A stretch of 64,000 bases of DNA from Straminergon stramineum (Eukaryota; Streptophyta; Bryopsida; Hypnales; Calliergonaceae): contig OY987263.1 in NCBI GenBank assembly GCA_963920665.1, forward strand, positions 43,497,218-43,561,217. Direction: 5' to 3'. Positions within the stretch are counted from its first letter, which is position 1. The number at the start of each line of letters is the position of its first letter. The position numbers were made by a program, and so were the translations under genes. The notes under the pieces were generated by a model that was not told the DNA's origin, made no database searches, and was given only the letters and a program-made list of their open reading frames with translations. Positions 38,360 through 50,476 of the stretch are shown piece after piece.

Positions 38360-38610
38360 ACGTAACCCCCCTTAAGGACCAAGGAGTACCCAAGATTTCC
38401 AAAATTGTGAAGATGTCTAATAGAATACAACTTAGAGTAATAATTTGATGATGACTCTCAAACTATAGTCGTAAAATATGACTTGTAGATTGTATCTATA
38501 TATGGTAGTTAGATCAACTAGTGCACTAACCAATATTTTTCAATAAAATTTGAAACCAAAAATTGAAAACTTTTTATAAAATTGATTGTAGATTGCATGT
38601 TTTTTATTTT
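38360..38610. mobile_element. Fragment of the left half of the TTAA repeat (copy C)
   Basis: Begins GTAACCCCCTTAAGGACC and continues with a segment alike to 12130-12220 and 26430-26520 (CACTAACCAATATTTTTCAA, AAATTTGAAACCAAAAATTG). Similarity is lost after about 38610. Confidence 0.5.
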
Positions 38611-39374
38611 TATACTAAATATTTTCTTTAAATTCAAATTCTTTAATTCCAATCACAATGATTTTGAAAGATTTTTCTTTTTCTTTTTTTTCTTTGAGTT
38701 GTTTAGAAGGGTTGTCTTTTTAACAGATTTTATTTTATTTTTTGAGGCCAAACCTATTAGTACTTTTTGAATTATAGAATATGGGGTGGGTGGGTATGAT
38801 TGAGAGGACCATGGGTGGTGGAAGTCCATATCCATGTAACTCACTGTAAGGTTGTCCAATAGTATAACGTCTAATAAAACATGACCTCTTGATTTAGAGA
38901 GATGGACACATGATGATGTAGGGTAAGCATTGAAGGGGATCCTTTTGGAATCATACAACAAGTCCCGCCAAAAATGTCCAATGACATCAAACACCCATCA
39001 GGTGATCATTTATCTGGAAAATGCCAATGGTTTGAAACTAACCCAATCTTCATTATTGACTTGAAGTCCATTAGCAATTTCTAGTATCTTTTAGGATTCT
39101 AATTTTTTTGAGGGAAAGCGCATTATTTAAACTCTTCTATGAACATTTGAAATTATGACTCAACTCAACCCCTTCAAAAGTCCATAACTACTATTTTGAG
39201 ATCAATATTAAGTAAAGCAATATAATTTCTAGATGCCTCAATCTACACTACATTACATAATGAGTCACTAATACAATAATAAGAATATTTTCTTCATTAA
39301 AAAGACTCTTCATATAATGGTATATGGAATTTGGGGAATCTATCTTATAACTTAAAAAATCCATGGCTCTTTAT
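38611..39374. other. AT-rich, nothing recognised
   Basis: Sequence between the two copy C parts. No gene seen. Confidence 0.45.
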
Positions 39375-40020
39375 TTAACCCCTAAATGCCCAAGGCCTGG
39401 TTGGAGCTTCTTGAAATTTGCTCTAAATTGAACAAAAAGTCAACATTTTCATAAGTTGTACCAATTTCTTTTGAATTGTAACCATACAAATTCAAACTAG
39501 ACATGTTAGAGATCACATAGGAAAAGAAAACATAACAATATCACTTACAAATTGAAAGATTATAATGTTTGATCATGAGGGTGTAAAAACTATGAAAAAT
39601 TTTCAATTCACTTTTTGCATGTCAACTCTAAAAAGTTGGTCACTAAAAAAAAATGAGGTTATAGGACCTAGTAGGCACAACCCCAATCAATTTACATTTT
39701 TTCAAAATCTATTCTACGTTTTTTTTTAAATGAATTTCTAATGTGATTTTGCCTCCAAGATCTAGTGTATTTGAGGCTCATTTCCAAGAGCTTGCAACAC
39801 TACAAGAAGTCAAGATTGCACTGGGTATCCTTGCACAAAATCTTCAATAGAAAAATCATAATCCTTTATTTTAAAAATCAGCTTTCTGATCCTAAAACTA
39901 GACTTCAAATAGAATTCTCCAAAAATATAAACTACTAATAATAGCAATTTGGATAGGTTTTACTTAACTTCAAAGTTTTCCAAACACCACACTTGGGTGC
40001 CTTGGGCATTTAGGGGTTAA
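39375..40020. mobile_element. 646-bp TTAA-ended non-autonomous element
   Basis: Left end TTAACCCCTAAATGCCCAAG and the reverse complement of the right end are identical over about 20 bases, including TTAA at 39375-39378 and 40017-40020. The whole interior is alike to 12570-13220 in the same orientation (for example TTTGCTCTAAATTGAACAAA, ACCATACAAATTCAAACTAG). No coding frame. The perfect ends suggest this copy is younger than copy A. Confidence 0.8.
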
Positions 40021-42829
40021 CAAAGAGACCATCTAAATAATTGCATTGTTGTCTTTGCATTCAAGTTGAGAATGTATATTCAAATTTATAGTTATATAAG
40101 TATAGTGAATTATCTACAATGTAGCTTGCAATGTAAAGGTCACGTTGAAAACAACATTGTGACTTCAGAAAAGTAGTACATTCAACTATGCATACACCTA
40201 TTTGCAAAACCCAATCTTCAAAATCTACACCATACAAATGTTAAATAACTAACACAATAATTTTTTTTAAATGATGGATGAAAAATGCCCTTTTATGTGC
40301 TTGGGATGTACTTGCATTCATCCATTGTTCCAAATGTAAACACTTGGTTGGTCCTTCAGGGATCAATACCCAAGTTATCTTTTGAAGCTTTGCATATTAT
40401 GGTTTCTATGTGTGTACAAATATCAATAATATACCTGAATTTCACAAAATTATTCAAAAAAGAATGGGGTTAAATTTTTTGGGGGTATTCAAGTATTATT
40501 GAATTTGGAATGAGAGGTTACTTAAACAAGACATTGCTCTCTTAAAAGAAATTTCGTATTATTATTTCATATACTATTTAGATGTCAAAATTAAATTTTC
40601 ACGTCATATTCTCAAGGGGCCATGTCACCTCACACCATTTGCTAGATGACATGTGGCACTTTTTTTCATTTAGAGAAATGACTTCATTTATGTTGAATCT
40701 AATCTACATCCAAAAACCAAATGACATTTTTTGCCATTTATTGCACAGTGACCACACGATTCAACTACCAATTGAATTATTATGGGATCAAAATTTTGTA
40801 TCACCACCCAATGACCACCCATTATGCAGTGAAGGGTTACAAGAAAATTTTAACTAAATTTTAATTAACTTCATTGCCTTTAAAATGCCATGAAATTTGT
40901 AGGAAGAATTTTTTTTGTATTTTTTTTCAAGATGAATCTTAACATGACATTTAATAATCACACCAAATTTCAAAATATGTAAGTCTCTATATTTATGTGG
41001 AGAAGGAGTAACCGAGTGAACTTTCAAAGTGCTACTCAAATATCATCTATGATCCCCACTGTTGCTGCACGGCCCAATTGCCATATGAAAACTATACCAC
41101 TGGAGTAAGTACAATGCAAGGAAGAAGGGCAAATTGGAAGGAATATCCCAAGTGGTGGGGAACAACTACTGTAACTTAAAATGGCTGTCCATCAGGTTGT
41201 TTGGTTCAGTTGTTGTTGTTGTTGTTGCTGCAGACCGACGGACCGATGGATCCCAACAATTTAATTCATGAAAACAATGGCTGGGCCCAAATAGGGTTGC
41301 CGGAGTGGGAGAGGAAATTGGGTGGATGATGTGACCCCGGAATCACTCGTCCAACCAAACGGGCAGGTCCAATTTTAAGTTTTTTTTAAGAAAAAATTTT
41401 CAATTGGGGGTGGGGGGGTGGGGGTTCCAATTCCAATTTCTGGGTGCTTGTGTCCTTCACGCAAGCTTGCCTTCCGCTCCACGTTTCACTGCCACCTGGC
41501 ATTTCCCCTACCATTGTTTTCCAGGACAAGGAAATGTAGTGGTCCCAACCCCCAGGGAGGAAGGGAGTTTTGTAGTTTTACAACAACAACAACATCCATC
41601 CCAGCCGGCCCCTTTCAGTTGGCTATCCAATGCCCATAGCCCGTAGCGACGCTTTCCCACTTCCCGAGGCTTTTGACGAAGAGCAAATAGTGGTCGTTGA
41701 ACAACAGGCCGGAAGCTTAGTATTTATCCATCTGGAAGGAAGAAAGGGAAGGGGCCGGGGAGGGGGGAGGGGGCTGACCCAACACCAATAATAACTTAAC
41801 AAATGTGTGATAAAGACAACGACCCATTCGGGGCGTTCGATTGTCTGATTGTTGTATTCTGTCTGGAACTTGGTGATGGAAATTTGACGTTTTCGGATGA
41901 TGTCATAGTTCTTTGCGGAGAAAGCAACCCTTGTTTGGCTTCACGGCCTGTTTTTCAACCAAAATTAAAGCATTGAGGAGGAAGAAGAGGAAGAAGAGGA
42001 GGGTGGCAACCCATTTTTTTTTTCCTTTTTCTTTTCTTTGTCTTTGTTGGTAGAGAGAGCCACATGGACCCTCGAATGCCATGCATGGAACAAAGATATA
42101 TGTGTAATCCGACATTCATCCATAAAAATCATTGATTTTTAATCACTTTCATCCAAATGTAGGAAACATCTATTTGTTGTTGGAAAGGAATTTGATGCCA
42201 TTTCATCCTTATTTTTACCCATTTTATTTATTTTCCTTTCAATGTTGAAGTAGAGACACAGCTAGCCCATGAGTCTGGCAAAACAAATTCCCACCCACCC
42301 CAAAAGCAATTTTTTTTCTTTTTTCTTGTTTTTCCTTCTTAAAACACATGGACAATTTCTTTTCATTTTCTTTTAAACCAATGGGAATCCATTGCATGAA
42401 AAAAAAACCGCATGGACGATTTCCATTGCCTCCAAAGCAATTTGACTGGTGGCCCAGAATAAGTCCGTGCTTGTCATCACATACCATTTTGGACTAACTT
42501 GGTGACTTTCCAAGGACATGAAAGTATTAAAGGGCATCTGATCGTGGATGACCCCCAAAGAACCCGCGCTCACTATCACATACCATTTTGGACTATTTTT
42601 AGGCTTAGTCAGGCCGGCACAGGGGCCAAGGCCAGCTTGGGATGCACAAAAACTCCATCCAGAAGGTAAGCTTAATTTTAGGGCAGACTTTCCTACTCAA
42701 AGAGCACAATATAACTCAAATGGCTACTCTAACGTTGTTTTCTAGTCAGCCCTTGTTATGTTCAGCATTTATTTATTGTAGGAAGGTGGGTAAGTTGATC
42801 CCCCAAATCGTCACTTTTTGCAACTGTGC
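40021..42829. other. Intergenic with a GC-richer stretch at 41.05-41.9 kb
   Basis: 40021-41040 is AT-rich with nothing recognised. 41050-41900 and 42400-42660 are richer in G+C, with short frames, GTT and CAA runs and homopolymers. I could not link any frame to a known protein or splice pattern. Confidence 0.4.
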
Positions 42830-43180
42830 CTGGTCGCTATTATTAGACTGGTCAAATTTTCATACTCTTTCTTGTTTGAAAGTGAAAGGAGGAGGTTCCA
42901 ACACAACAAAGAATGTGACATTTGGATGAAGTATGCAAAAGTTAGGACGAGTCAAAAAAATTTAATTGGGTAGAGTGAGTATCTGAAATCACGATTCTTC
43001 CACATAGGTCCATATTGATTTTGGAGATGTACATAGAGTGATGATGAGCAGTTTTGGATCAGGAAAGGTCAAAGTCTTTCTGGATAAAGGTTCAGAAATT
43101 GCAGGTGTTTCTTCCACGTAGGTACATATTGATTTTGGAGATGTACATAAAGCGATGATGGGTGGTTTTGGGTCAGTGAG
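42830..43180 (+). repeat. Dispersed repeat R3, copy 1, with an internal 114-bp tandem duplication
   Basis: TTCTTCCACATAGGTCCATA near 42996 and TTCTTCCACGTAGGTACATA near 43110 start two tandem units that both continue TTGATTTTGGAGATGTACAT. The segment also matches 53185-53400 in the same orientation (GACTGGTCAAATTTT/GATTGGTCAAATTTT, TGACATTTGGAT, CAAAAGTTAGGA). Confidence 0.75.
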
Positions 43181-44684
43181 TTGTGCATTTGGGGGTACCC
43201 AACTTAATTGTACTTAACCCAACAGATACATGTACTAACTTACTTTTAGGGACCAGAGTCCAAACAGTCTTGTTTTGTTGGCTGCAGGCATGTGCAGGAA
43301 ACTTAACTTGCACATTTGTGGCACATTGTTTGGGGGCCCTTGATATTCTCAGCATGGTCACATTTGTGGCACATTGTTGTGTGTGGTTCATAATTTATGA
43401 TTCCAGAGTAGGGATCAAGTCTTTGGGAAATTTGCCTTCAATTCCCACATTGAAACCAGATTTTCAAGTATTGACTCCGATTCTTCTCTCTATTTTATTT
43501 GACCCTATATCAAAATTTCATATATTTTTTCACTGGTTTTTTTTTCCCAATGTTTTCAAATTGCAAATGTTTTTTTTTCCCCAATTTTCACCAACTAACT
43601 TTTGAACTAGCTATCGTGTTTTTTTTAACACTAGTAGGGATTTCCCAACAAAAACTCATAATTTCATTTATTTTGAGTAGATCTTGAAATGATCTCCATT
43701 GATTTAGAATGATGAGGCCATTTACATTCATGTCCATGGAAGAAAACACAAAAGATATGCATGAAATTGAACCCCAAGCCCTCATTTCGAAGTAGATAAC
43801 ATTCACCCAAAATAGAGCAATACCACCCTAAGATTTTGTAGCAATATATTCAACTATTCCATCTACTAAGAAGCAATTGAAAGAATCTCATCTCAAATAT
43901 TCCATCAAAGTTATTTTGTCTTGCTCTTGATCAAACTTATCGCTCAAAATAAGAACCTTCATTCCAAAGTTGCCACTTAGTCTGCTAACTATAATTATTA
44001 GTCTTTCTTATGGTTAAATTCCTCAACTCTTTTTCTTTTTTTTATCTTTTCTTGTTAGCAAATGATAGAGGACTATTTGACACTGATTAAAAAACCGTGT
44101 TATTTGGGTACCGCAAGAAAATATTCTGGAAGGGTCGAATTTTTTCATTGATACGAATTTCCACAGTAGGTTGCTTCTTCCACAATTATATGGACAGTAT
44201 CGTACATTACAAAAGTAGGATGTACACCCCCTGAACATCTTATCAAGTGGCACAGAAAAAGTTTGAGATCCCTACCTCCCCCTGCCTTTCCCTTTCCCCT
44301 TTCCTTAGGTTGTTGTCCTTACCATACCTTACCTTACCTTACCAGTTACCTTATTTTGTGCCCATGATGCATGATGCACAGAATCCAGAGCTGGCAGGGC
44401 TCCCCAAATGAAGAGAATCAATCTCCGTCCGTCCATTCCGTTCCGTCCCTTTCCGTCCATGTAAATCATTTTCCAACTTGTTCGCTCACTCAAAGTCCAT
44501 CCTTTATGGATGCCTTTCTGCCGTAATTTATGTTCCCCATCTCCATCTGAATAGACCCTTCAACAAGACCGGCAGACCCGAACTATAGCTTATACTTATC
44601 CCTTTAGGTTTTGGTTTTGGTTTGGGGCTAGGTGAGAATACTAAGACTTCAGGAACCACCAGGAAGTCTGCAGTAAGAATTAAA
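43181..44684. other. Intergenic, no gene recognised
   Basis: A plus-strand 140-codon frame at 43183-43605 contains a short duplicated CACATTTGTGGCACATTGTT segment and is hydrophobic and T-rich; I do not accept it as a gene. CCTTA units repeat near 44315-44342. Confidence 0.45.
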
Positions 44685-44763
44685 TTAACCCATAAAAGAC
44701 CATAAGGTCACCATGTGGCCTCTGCAACACTGTATTTTGCACCCCTGGTCCTGTAGGGGTTAA
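44685..44763. mobile_element. 79-bp TTAA-ended mini-element
   Basis: Left end TTAACCCATAAAAGACCATA and the reverse complement of the right end, TTAACCCCTACAGGACCAGG, form imperfect inverted repeats. TTAA is at 44685-44688 and 44760-44763. It is the smallest of the TTAA-ended elements here. Confidence 0.55.
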
Positions 44764-46498
44764 AGCAAGTCCTTCAAGCATACGTGATTGATCCAAACCA
44801 AACCAAATACAGGAACTAGGGTCAGAACTCAGAAGATTAGACTTAAGAGTTTACTAGCACAAACTTGTTGCAATGCAATATTGAACTGAGGAGAATATGG
44901 ATTGGAGAGTTGGTTGGCAGTCTTAGGATGAAACCTTAAGATGAAAAAACATTTGGGATGACATGATGAAACATTTGGAACGAAAATGTGACCATACTTG
45001 TGACACTCTGTGCTTGATATAATAGATTAGGGAGGGGGGTTGGGTTGTTCTGCTAACTATGGACGGCAGACATATGAACATAGATTACAAGTCGGCTATT
45101 ATTCTCGGTTCCAACACAAATGGTGCATATGAGGCAAATGGGGCTTGTTAGGAGGCCAGTATTGTGAGTGAGTTAAAACAAACTCGCTACTAATTTGTCA
45201 AACCGTGCACAAATTGATACCTTAGGTCAAGGTGGTTTACACCAAGAAAGAAGGACTGAATTGTGACACTGACCTAATTGCGATATTCTCCTAATTGTGC
45301 GTGGAACTGACCTAATTACGACACTGACCTAATTGTGATATAGAATATGACAACACACAATGATCATGGAATCAAAATGACTGAAGGTTCTTAGAAGGGT
45401 TCTGTATAGGTCAAAGTGTCAATAATATTAAGCTGTGATGACCTTTACTAGCCTGCCCAAATTTTCGTTCTGCAAAGCAAATGGCAAGAGGGTTCAGATG
45501 GACTGTTTTAGGGTTGAGGACTGCATGCCTGATGAACCGTCAATCAACCACATATTTCAATCCCTCCTGACTGAGCAAGAATTTGATTTCCACTCTGACC
45601 CTTTCTAATACAAAGACATATTTGTGCTTTATTGGATAAATAATACCACAGTATGCCATGCCATGCTATTATGAGCTTTTCTCATAGTACTAGCATTTTT
45701 ATCCAGGAAACAAAAGGGACTAACTAGAGGTACATGAAGAGTTGTACACTGGCATTTGCGCATACCATACAACTCTTTTCTGTATATGATACACCCAAAA
45801 CTGTATTCGCTTGGGTTGGGTTGAGTTGTTGAGCAGGTCAAGTGCTTGGCGCACCATCCGCCCTCATTCCTGAAACGTAAGTTAGAACCACTTAACTTCG
45901 GTCAGCCAAACCATCTTCGACTTTCACTGGTGCAATGCTAGCGTAGCCTGAAGTGAAATCTGCCATCGACGAGGACTCGAATTCCAAGACTGTCTGTGGC
46001 TTCCTTGAGTTTCAGTGGGGGACCTCGACCTGCTGGTTTGACAGTACTTACACGTATAGTATTAATGATACAACTAGTAGGAACAGTGCCACTCTTCGAG
46101 CTAAAATATGTACACTTCAAGGTTTGCAGACACTGCACTCAAGCCTACGCTTCTTGTAACCATTTTGGAGGCCGAGCGCATTTTGGACACAGGTAAAGAA
46201 AGCACTGCAAAGAGAGGCTGGCCGGCCATCTGCCAAATCGTCTTGGCGCTAGAACTGAAAGTAAGTTAGTGCAATGGCCGCCAATTGCGGGTTAAGGCTG
46301 TGTACTCTCTGACTGTTCTATTTGTTTTTTGCTGTCATTCGGTCCCAATGATGCATTCATTGATTGATGGATTGATTGATTGATGCCAGGGCCGATCATT
46401 TGTCAGGCCCCTGTATTCCAGTCCTTGCCTATGATACAGCAATCGTGCACCCCTTCCCTTATTTACATCTTGAAGAAGGAAGGAATTGAGGGATCTCA
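44764..46498. other. Intergenic DNA and probable 3' UTR of the PLATZ gene
   Basis: From about 45600 the sequence is less repetitive and may hold the PLATZ 3' UTR: TTTATT at about 45630 reads AATAAA on the minus strand. A short ATTGATTG tandem run is present near 46360-46382. Nothing else was recognised. Confidence 0.4.
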
Positions 46499-48527
46499 TC
46501 AAGTCCCAAGAGGCGCCCTGTGAGGAATGCCCTTCCGTCGTTTGGCAATGCGAAGCAAATTCGAACGTGGGGGGGTCCTGGGTGACATGTCGACCACGAG
46601 AGTGACAGGCCAGCAACTGGTGGCCCGAAAACGCTCCGCACTCTCCACTGGGGAAGACTGTTTCAGCCACGCTCGCGGCTTGTTGAAAGCGGCGTCCTCC
46701 TCCATCATTTCGTGATCCGTCGTCTCGGAGCTCTCGAAGCTGGTGTGAGATAAAGGAGAGGTTTGGAGCTGCGAAACTTTCTTCGACCGGGGAACCTTCT
46801 TCTGAGTGGAAGAGTCTTCGGAGTCCGAAGGAACACGCGAATTCGTGCTGACGACACCTTGAGATTTGGGTTGGAGAAAGAAAGAGAGCTCCTTGTGCCT
46901 TTTGATGCCTGCAAGCTGGCCAGAACACAAAACACCGCGACCTCCATCAGAAGAATTTAGCAAACTTTCACTTTAGGGTTTTCGTTGACTATAATTTCGT
47001 AGACTAACCCATTGAAGCATCCACGCTTCCATCCTCTCCTCACGAAAAGAGGTGAGGAGAGTGGCAGTACGTGTTTCCCTCAAGATCTGCCATGTTCTCA
47101 AGTGCTAGCAGAATCTTCATTCCTCAATTTTCTGCTATTGTGCTATTGTGATTGAACTAATCTCGACACAGTTGCAATTAAGTGAAATCACCATTGATTG
47201 CTACAATGGAGGGGGACGTGAGGCCACAGTTCCTTCAAGAAGGCGCATGACCTCTGGGAGTTTCATCCCTTAGTTAAGTTATTGAGGCTTTGGCCCCTCC
47301 CTGGACAGAATTGGTAAAAGTAAATTCAACAAATGACTAGTAAACGACGCCCGAGTCAATGTCCGGTACGAACAAAGCCTTTCCTGGACAACCTGTCCGC
47401 TCCTGGTCGTCCATGGCGAATGACTAGTTATACATATTCATCCTTGGTTGGCAATAGAAGGCAAAGGGAGAGACAAAGCGAAGTCACGACGAAAAAATGA
47501 ACTTTGTCCGTACCTTACACCCCAAGGAGCAGAATCGAAACGTATCAAGAAGACTTCGTTCACACGTCTCGCACGTATTGGTCACTCCTTTGGCCGGTCG
47601 TGGCTGAGGCCGTTCATTGAGAAACACCACACGGGCGCTGTTGATAATGTACGTCTGAACTGTCGAGATGTCCAACAGCTTCTGAATTTCGGAAACTCGA
47701 ATCACATCATGGTAAGAAGACCGTCGGATCTACAGCACATTGCATGGAATTGTACTGTGAGTAGGTCAAGAATCCCAAACTAAGCGGCTCACTTGGTCTC
47801 CCAGAAAGCCCAATGTAGACAGAGCTCCTCGAAAGAAAAATCCTCCGGAAAAAAACGAACTTCATCCAGTATCGCTTCGGTTTCCTAGAACGGGAAGAGA
47901 GACCAAGAACAAAACTAACTCGTTAACTTCAATTGACTACCATCTAGGATCTAGACTTCTGTCCCGCCTTGCGTGAAACAAAGGTCAGCCGCCGCCGCCG
48001 CGGATTCTGCAAGCGAAACCTGTCTGTCTGTCTGTATATATGTATGCGTCTTCATCGAATTCTGTGAAGTGTAATTAAATGCTGTGTTTCTACATTGCTC
48101 GCTCTGACTTGGCTACAGTCACCTACCTCCCCTTCCTCCCCTTCCTTCCATTCCTCCCAAAGCAAATTAAGCAAAGCAAAGGTCCCATGAAGCCAATTCT
48201 GTGAACTATGTCCGGACATTGCAAGGCGTACGACTTCTCAAGGTTGACACAGGAATTAAAGTATACAAACAAAAGTCCCACCTGAACAACGTGGTGATCC
48301 TTGTGGTCTGCTGCAGCACAAGAGGCGCAAATGCCATCTCCCATGCAGTTGAAGCAAAAGAGGTTGCACTCGCTCTTCGCCGAAACTCCATGGACCGCGC
48401 AAGTGGCGAAGAAATCCGCCTCCAACAACGGCTTCAACCACAGCGGCCCCTCGCTGAGATGGGTGTCAACAACCCCTTCCGCCATCCCAGGCCCCTGGGT
48501 TGTCAATCCATGTTTCTTCGGAGTCAT
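46499..48527 (-). CDS. PLATZ-family zinc-binding transcription factor, 3 exons, 292 aa
   Basis: PLATZ proteins are plant-specific zinc-dependent DNA-binding proteins (some act with RNA polymerase III). Exons in gene order: 48527-48282, 47729-47514, 46915-46499; phases are all 0. The family signature is intact. [17 protein letters not shown] leads into the first zinc-binding group Cys43, His46, Cys54, Cys58, Cys61, Cys67, Cys70, His75 and His78/79. Exon 2 carries [28 protein letters not shown] and [19 protein letters not shown], the second Cys group. Exon 3 opens with [14 protein letters not shown], has a long Ser-rich acidic linker, and ends with the conserved [17 protein letters not shown] stop lies in frame upstream of the chosen ATG, with no ATG between. 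Introns fall at the positions expected for PLATZ genes. Target genes are unknown. Confidence 0.96.
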
Positions 48528-50250
48528 GTGCTGCTTCCTGCCTTCGAAGACTCTTGATGCCCAACGAACGACATGCTAGTTGAGGCGAGAAACTTTCAAA
48601 ACATCGAGAAAGTCACTTCGGTAATTGTACTCACCATCGATGCTTTTGGTTTTTCCTGGTGAGACTCGATCAGCCACGTACCTGACCAGCAACCTAAACC
48701 TAAATCGTCCCCTTCAATCGAATTGGGCAACAACTTCCATTCCCTTGGAAAACAAGCTCAAAGCTTCGTATCTCAGAATGCTCCTCCCCCTCTTCCCCCA
48801 AAGTCGCTTCTTTGAGCCCTCTCCCTCCTCCCTCCTCACAGACAATTCAAGGCTAATTACTTGCAGAGACGGGACGGAGCTTCCAACTAAGTTCTAAAAC
48901 ATGGCACTTAGCTTGCCTCAAATCCTCCTCCAGAGCAGCCAAGTTAAGCCGAGCAGAGGAGAATCGGTTGTGTGTGAGGGAGAGATATGGACAAACGTTT
49001 TTCCGCAGGGAGTTGCTGGCTGGCTGGCTGGCTGACTGGCCCAAGTCAGTCAGTCAAGTCAAGTCCGTCGGGGCAAATTGGGAAGAGAAAAAAGGTTTCA
49101 TTTCAGGTGTGACCCCGGTTTGGTTCACTGGCCACGGGGGGGTGACGTGCTCCGATTATTATAGTGTGACCCGGGCCCCATCGCGTGCGGACAAGAAAGA
49201 AGAAAAAGTCCTTCGGAAATGCAGGACAGACCTCCGGAAGAGGGGTGGGGAACAAGGATCCGGAACAAGTATCCTGGAGGAGAAACAGTAATAGAACTGA
49301 ACTTAACTTAGTTCTAATTGATGGATGGGTTAGCTACTGGTTACTGGGAGGGCCAGGTAAGCACGGACTCTTAAGATTATTACTTTCACATTGAAGGAGC
49401 TGGGGACTGGGGGGGGAGGTGGTCGAGTGCGGGTGCATAAGCGGCTTACTTGGGAGGTGTGTGGAGGTGTGCAAGGGTTGTGATTGGTCTTGGAATTTCG
49501 AGATCTTAGGTAGGAATATCATAAATGGAGAGGCCCTCCTCTAATGGCAGAGTAGGGTGTCCTAAAACAAACAACAATTGGCTCTATTGTTGGTTGAAAA
49601 AGATTGGATTTGCTCACACTTAATTGGTTCACACTTGGTTAGGAATGAATTTCAAAGAAAGTCATTTCGGGTGAAGCTATGAGATAGCGATGGGTCCAAA
49701 TGAAAAATCTACATTTCTATTGAATAAAATATTCATTCTTGAGGGAAAAAAAAATCCCTTTTCGAGCATTCTTCCTCATCCCTATTTTTGCACACATTGA
49801 CCCCAATTTCTCAATGAGTTTCTTGTATTCTACAAATTGAAATGTTTAAGTTATCTGTTCATGGTATTCCTACTTTATAGGGGCACCTTTTGCACTATGC
49901 ACCTACGATTGCATTCCTTGTACTTCAACCAACATAGTGCAACTTCTGTTTAGAACCATCTCAAAAAGCAAACAAAAAATAGTATTGAATATCCAAAAAT
50001 TGACATAATTCCTAACTTTTTTGGCTCTTTTTCATCCTTGAAAAGCAACTCCCTACAGTGAATAAAAATGTTTTATATCGTTGCTCAACCAACCACAATT
50101 CTTCAATTAACAAATGCATCCTTCAATCCCATGTTCCTAGAAAAGCATTATACCTTTCCAATATGAGGAGAATCTACTTTTGTTATACATTGTTATGTTT
50201 GTGCTAGAGAAATGTTTGTCATACTTTTTGTCTACTTTGACTAGAGACTT
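48528..50250. other. PLATZ upstream region and intergenic DNA
   Basis: 48530-49500 is GC-richer and probably includes the PLATZ promoter and leader; a GGCT tandem run lies at 49017-49031 and a GTCA/AGTC run follows it. From 49550 on it is AT-rich. No second gene is seen. Confidence 0.4.
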
Positions 50251-50473
50251 CACTACAAGAGAAAGGGGTATTTTCAATGAGTTTTTAAGTATAGTCCTAG
50301 ACATAAGATTATAAGTAATGACCTTTAACGGGATTTTTTGGAAAAATTGTACTAAAAACACATGTATTTCTAATAAATTTTTATTGAAATTCTCCTTAAA
50401 GGTCATTACTTATAATCTTATGTCTAGGACTATACTTAAAAACTCACTGAAAATACCCCTTTCTCTTGTAGTG
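50251..50473. mobile_element. 223-bp CACTA (En/Spm, CMC) MITE
   Basis: Starts CACTACAAGAGAAAGGGGTA and ends with the exact reverse complement. The inverted arms continue almost perfectly for about 78 bp each. CTT flanks both sides (50248-50250 and 50474-50476), matching the 3-bp target duplication of CACTA elements. No coding capacity. Confidence 0.95.
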
Positions 50474-50476
50474 CTT

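Noticed and set aside
43183..43605. 140-codon plus-strand frame
   Set aside because: Hydrophobic, T-rich, with an internal duplication, and no recognisable motif or splice partner.
46335..46947. Other long frames across PLATZ exon 3
   Set aside because: Frame 46499-46915 continues the PLATZ sequence ([13 protein letters not shown] to [10 protein letters not shown]); the others are shadows.
48201..48579. Plus-strand frames across PLATZ exon 1
   Set aside because: The minus strand encodes the complete PLATZ cysteine/histidine pattern here.
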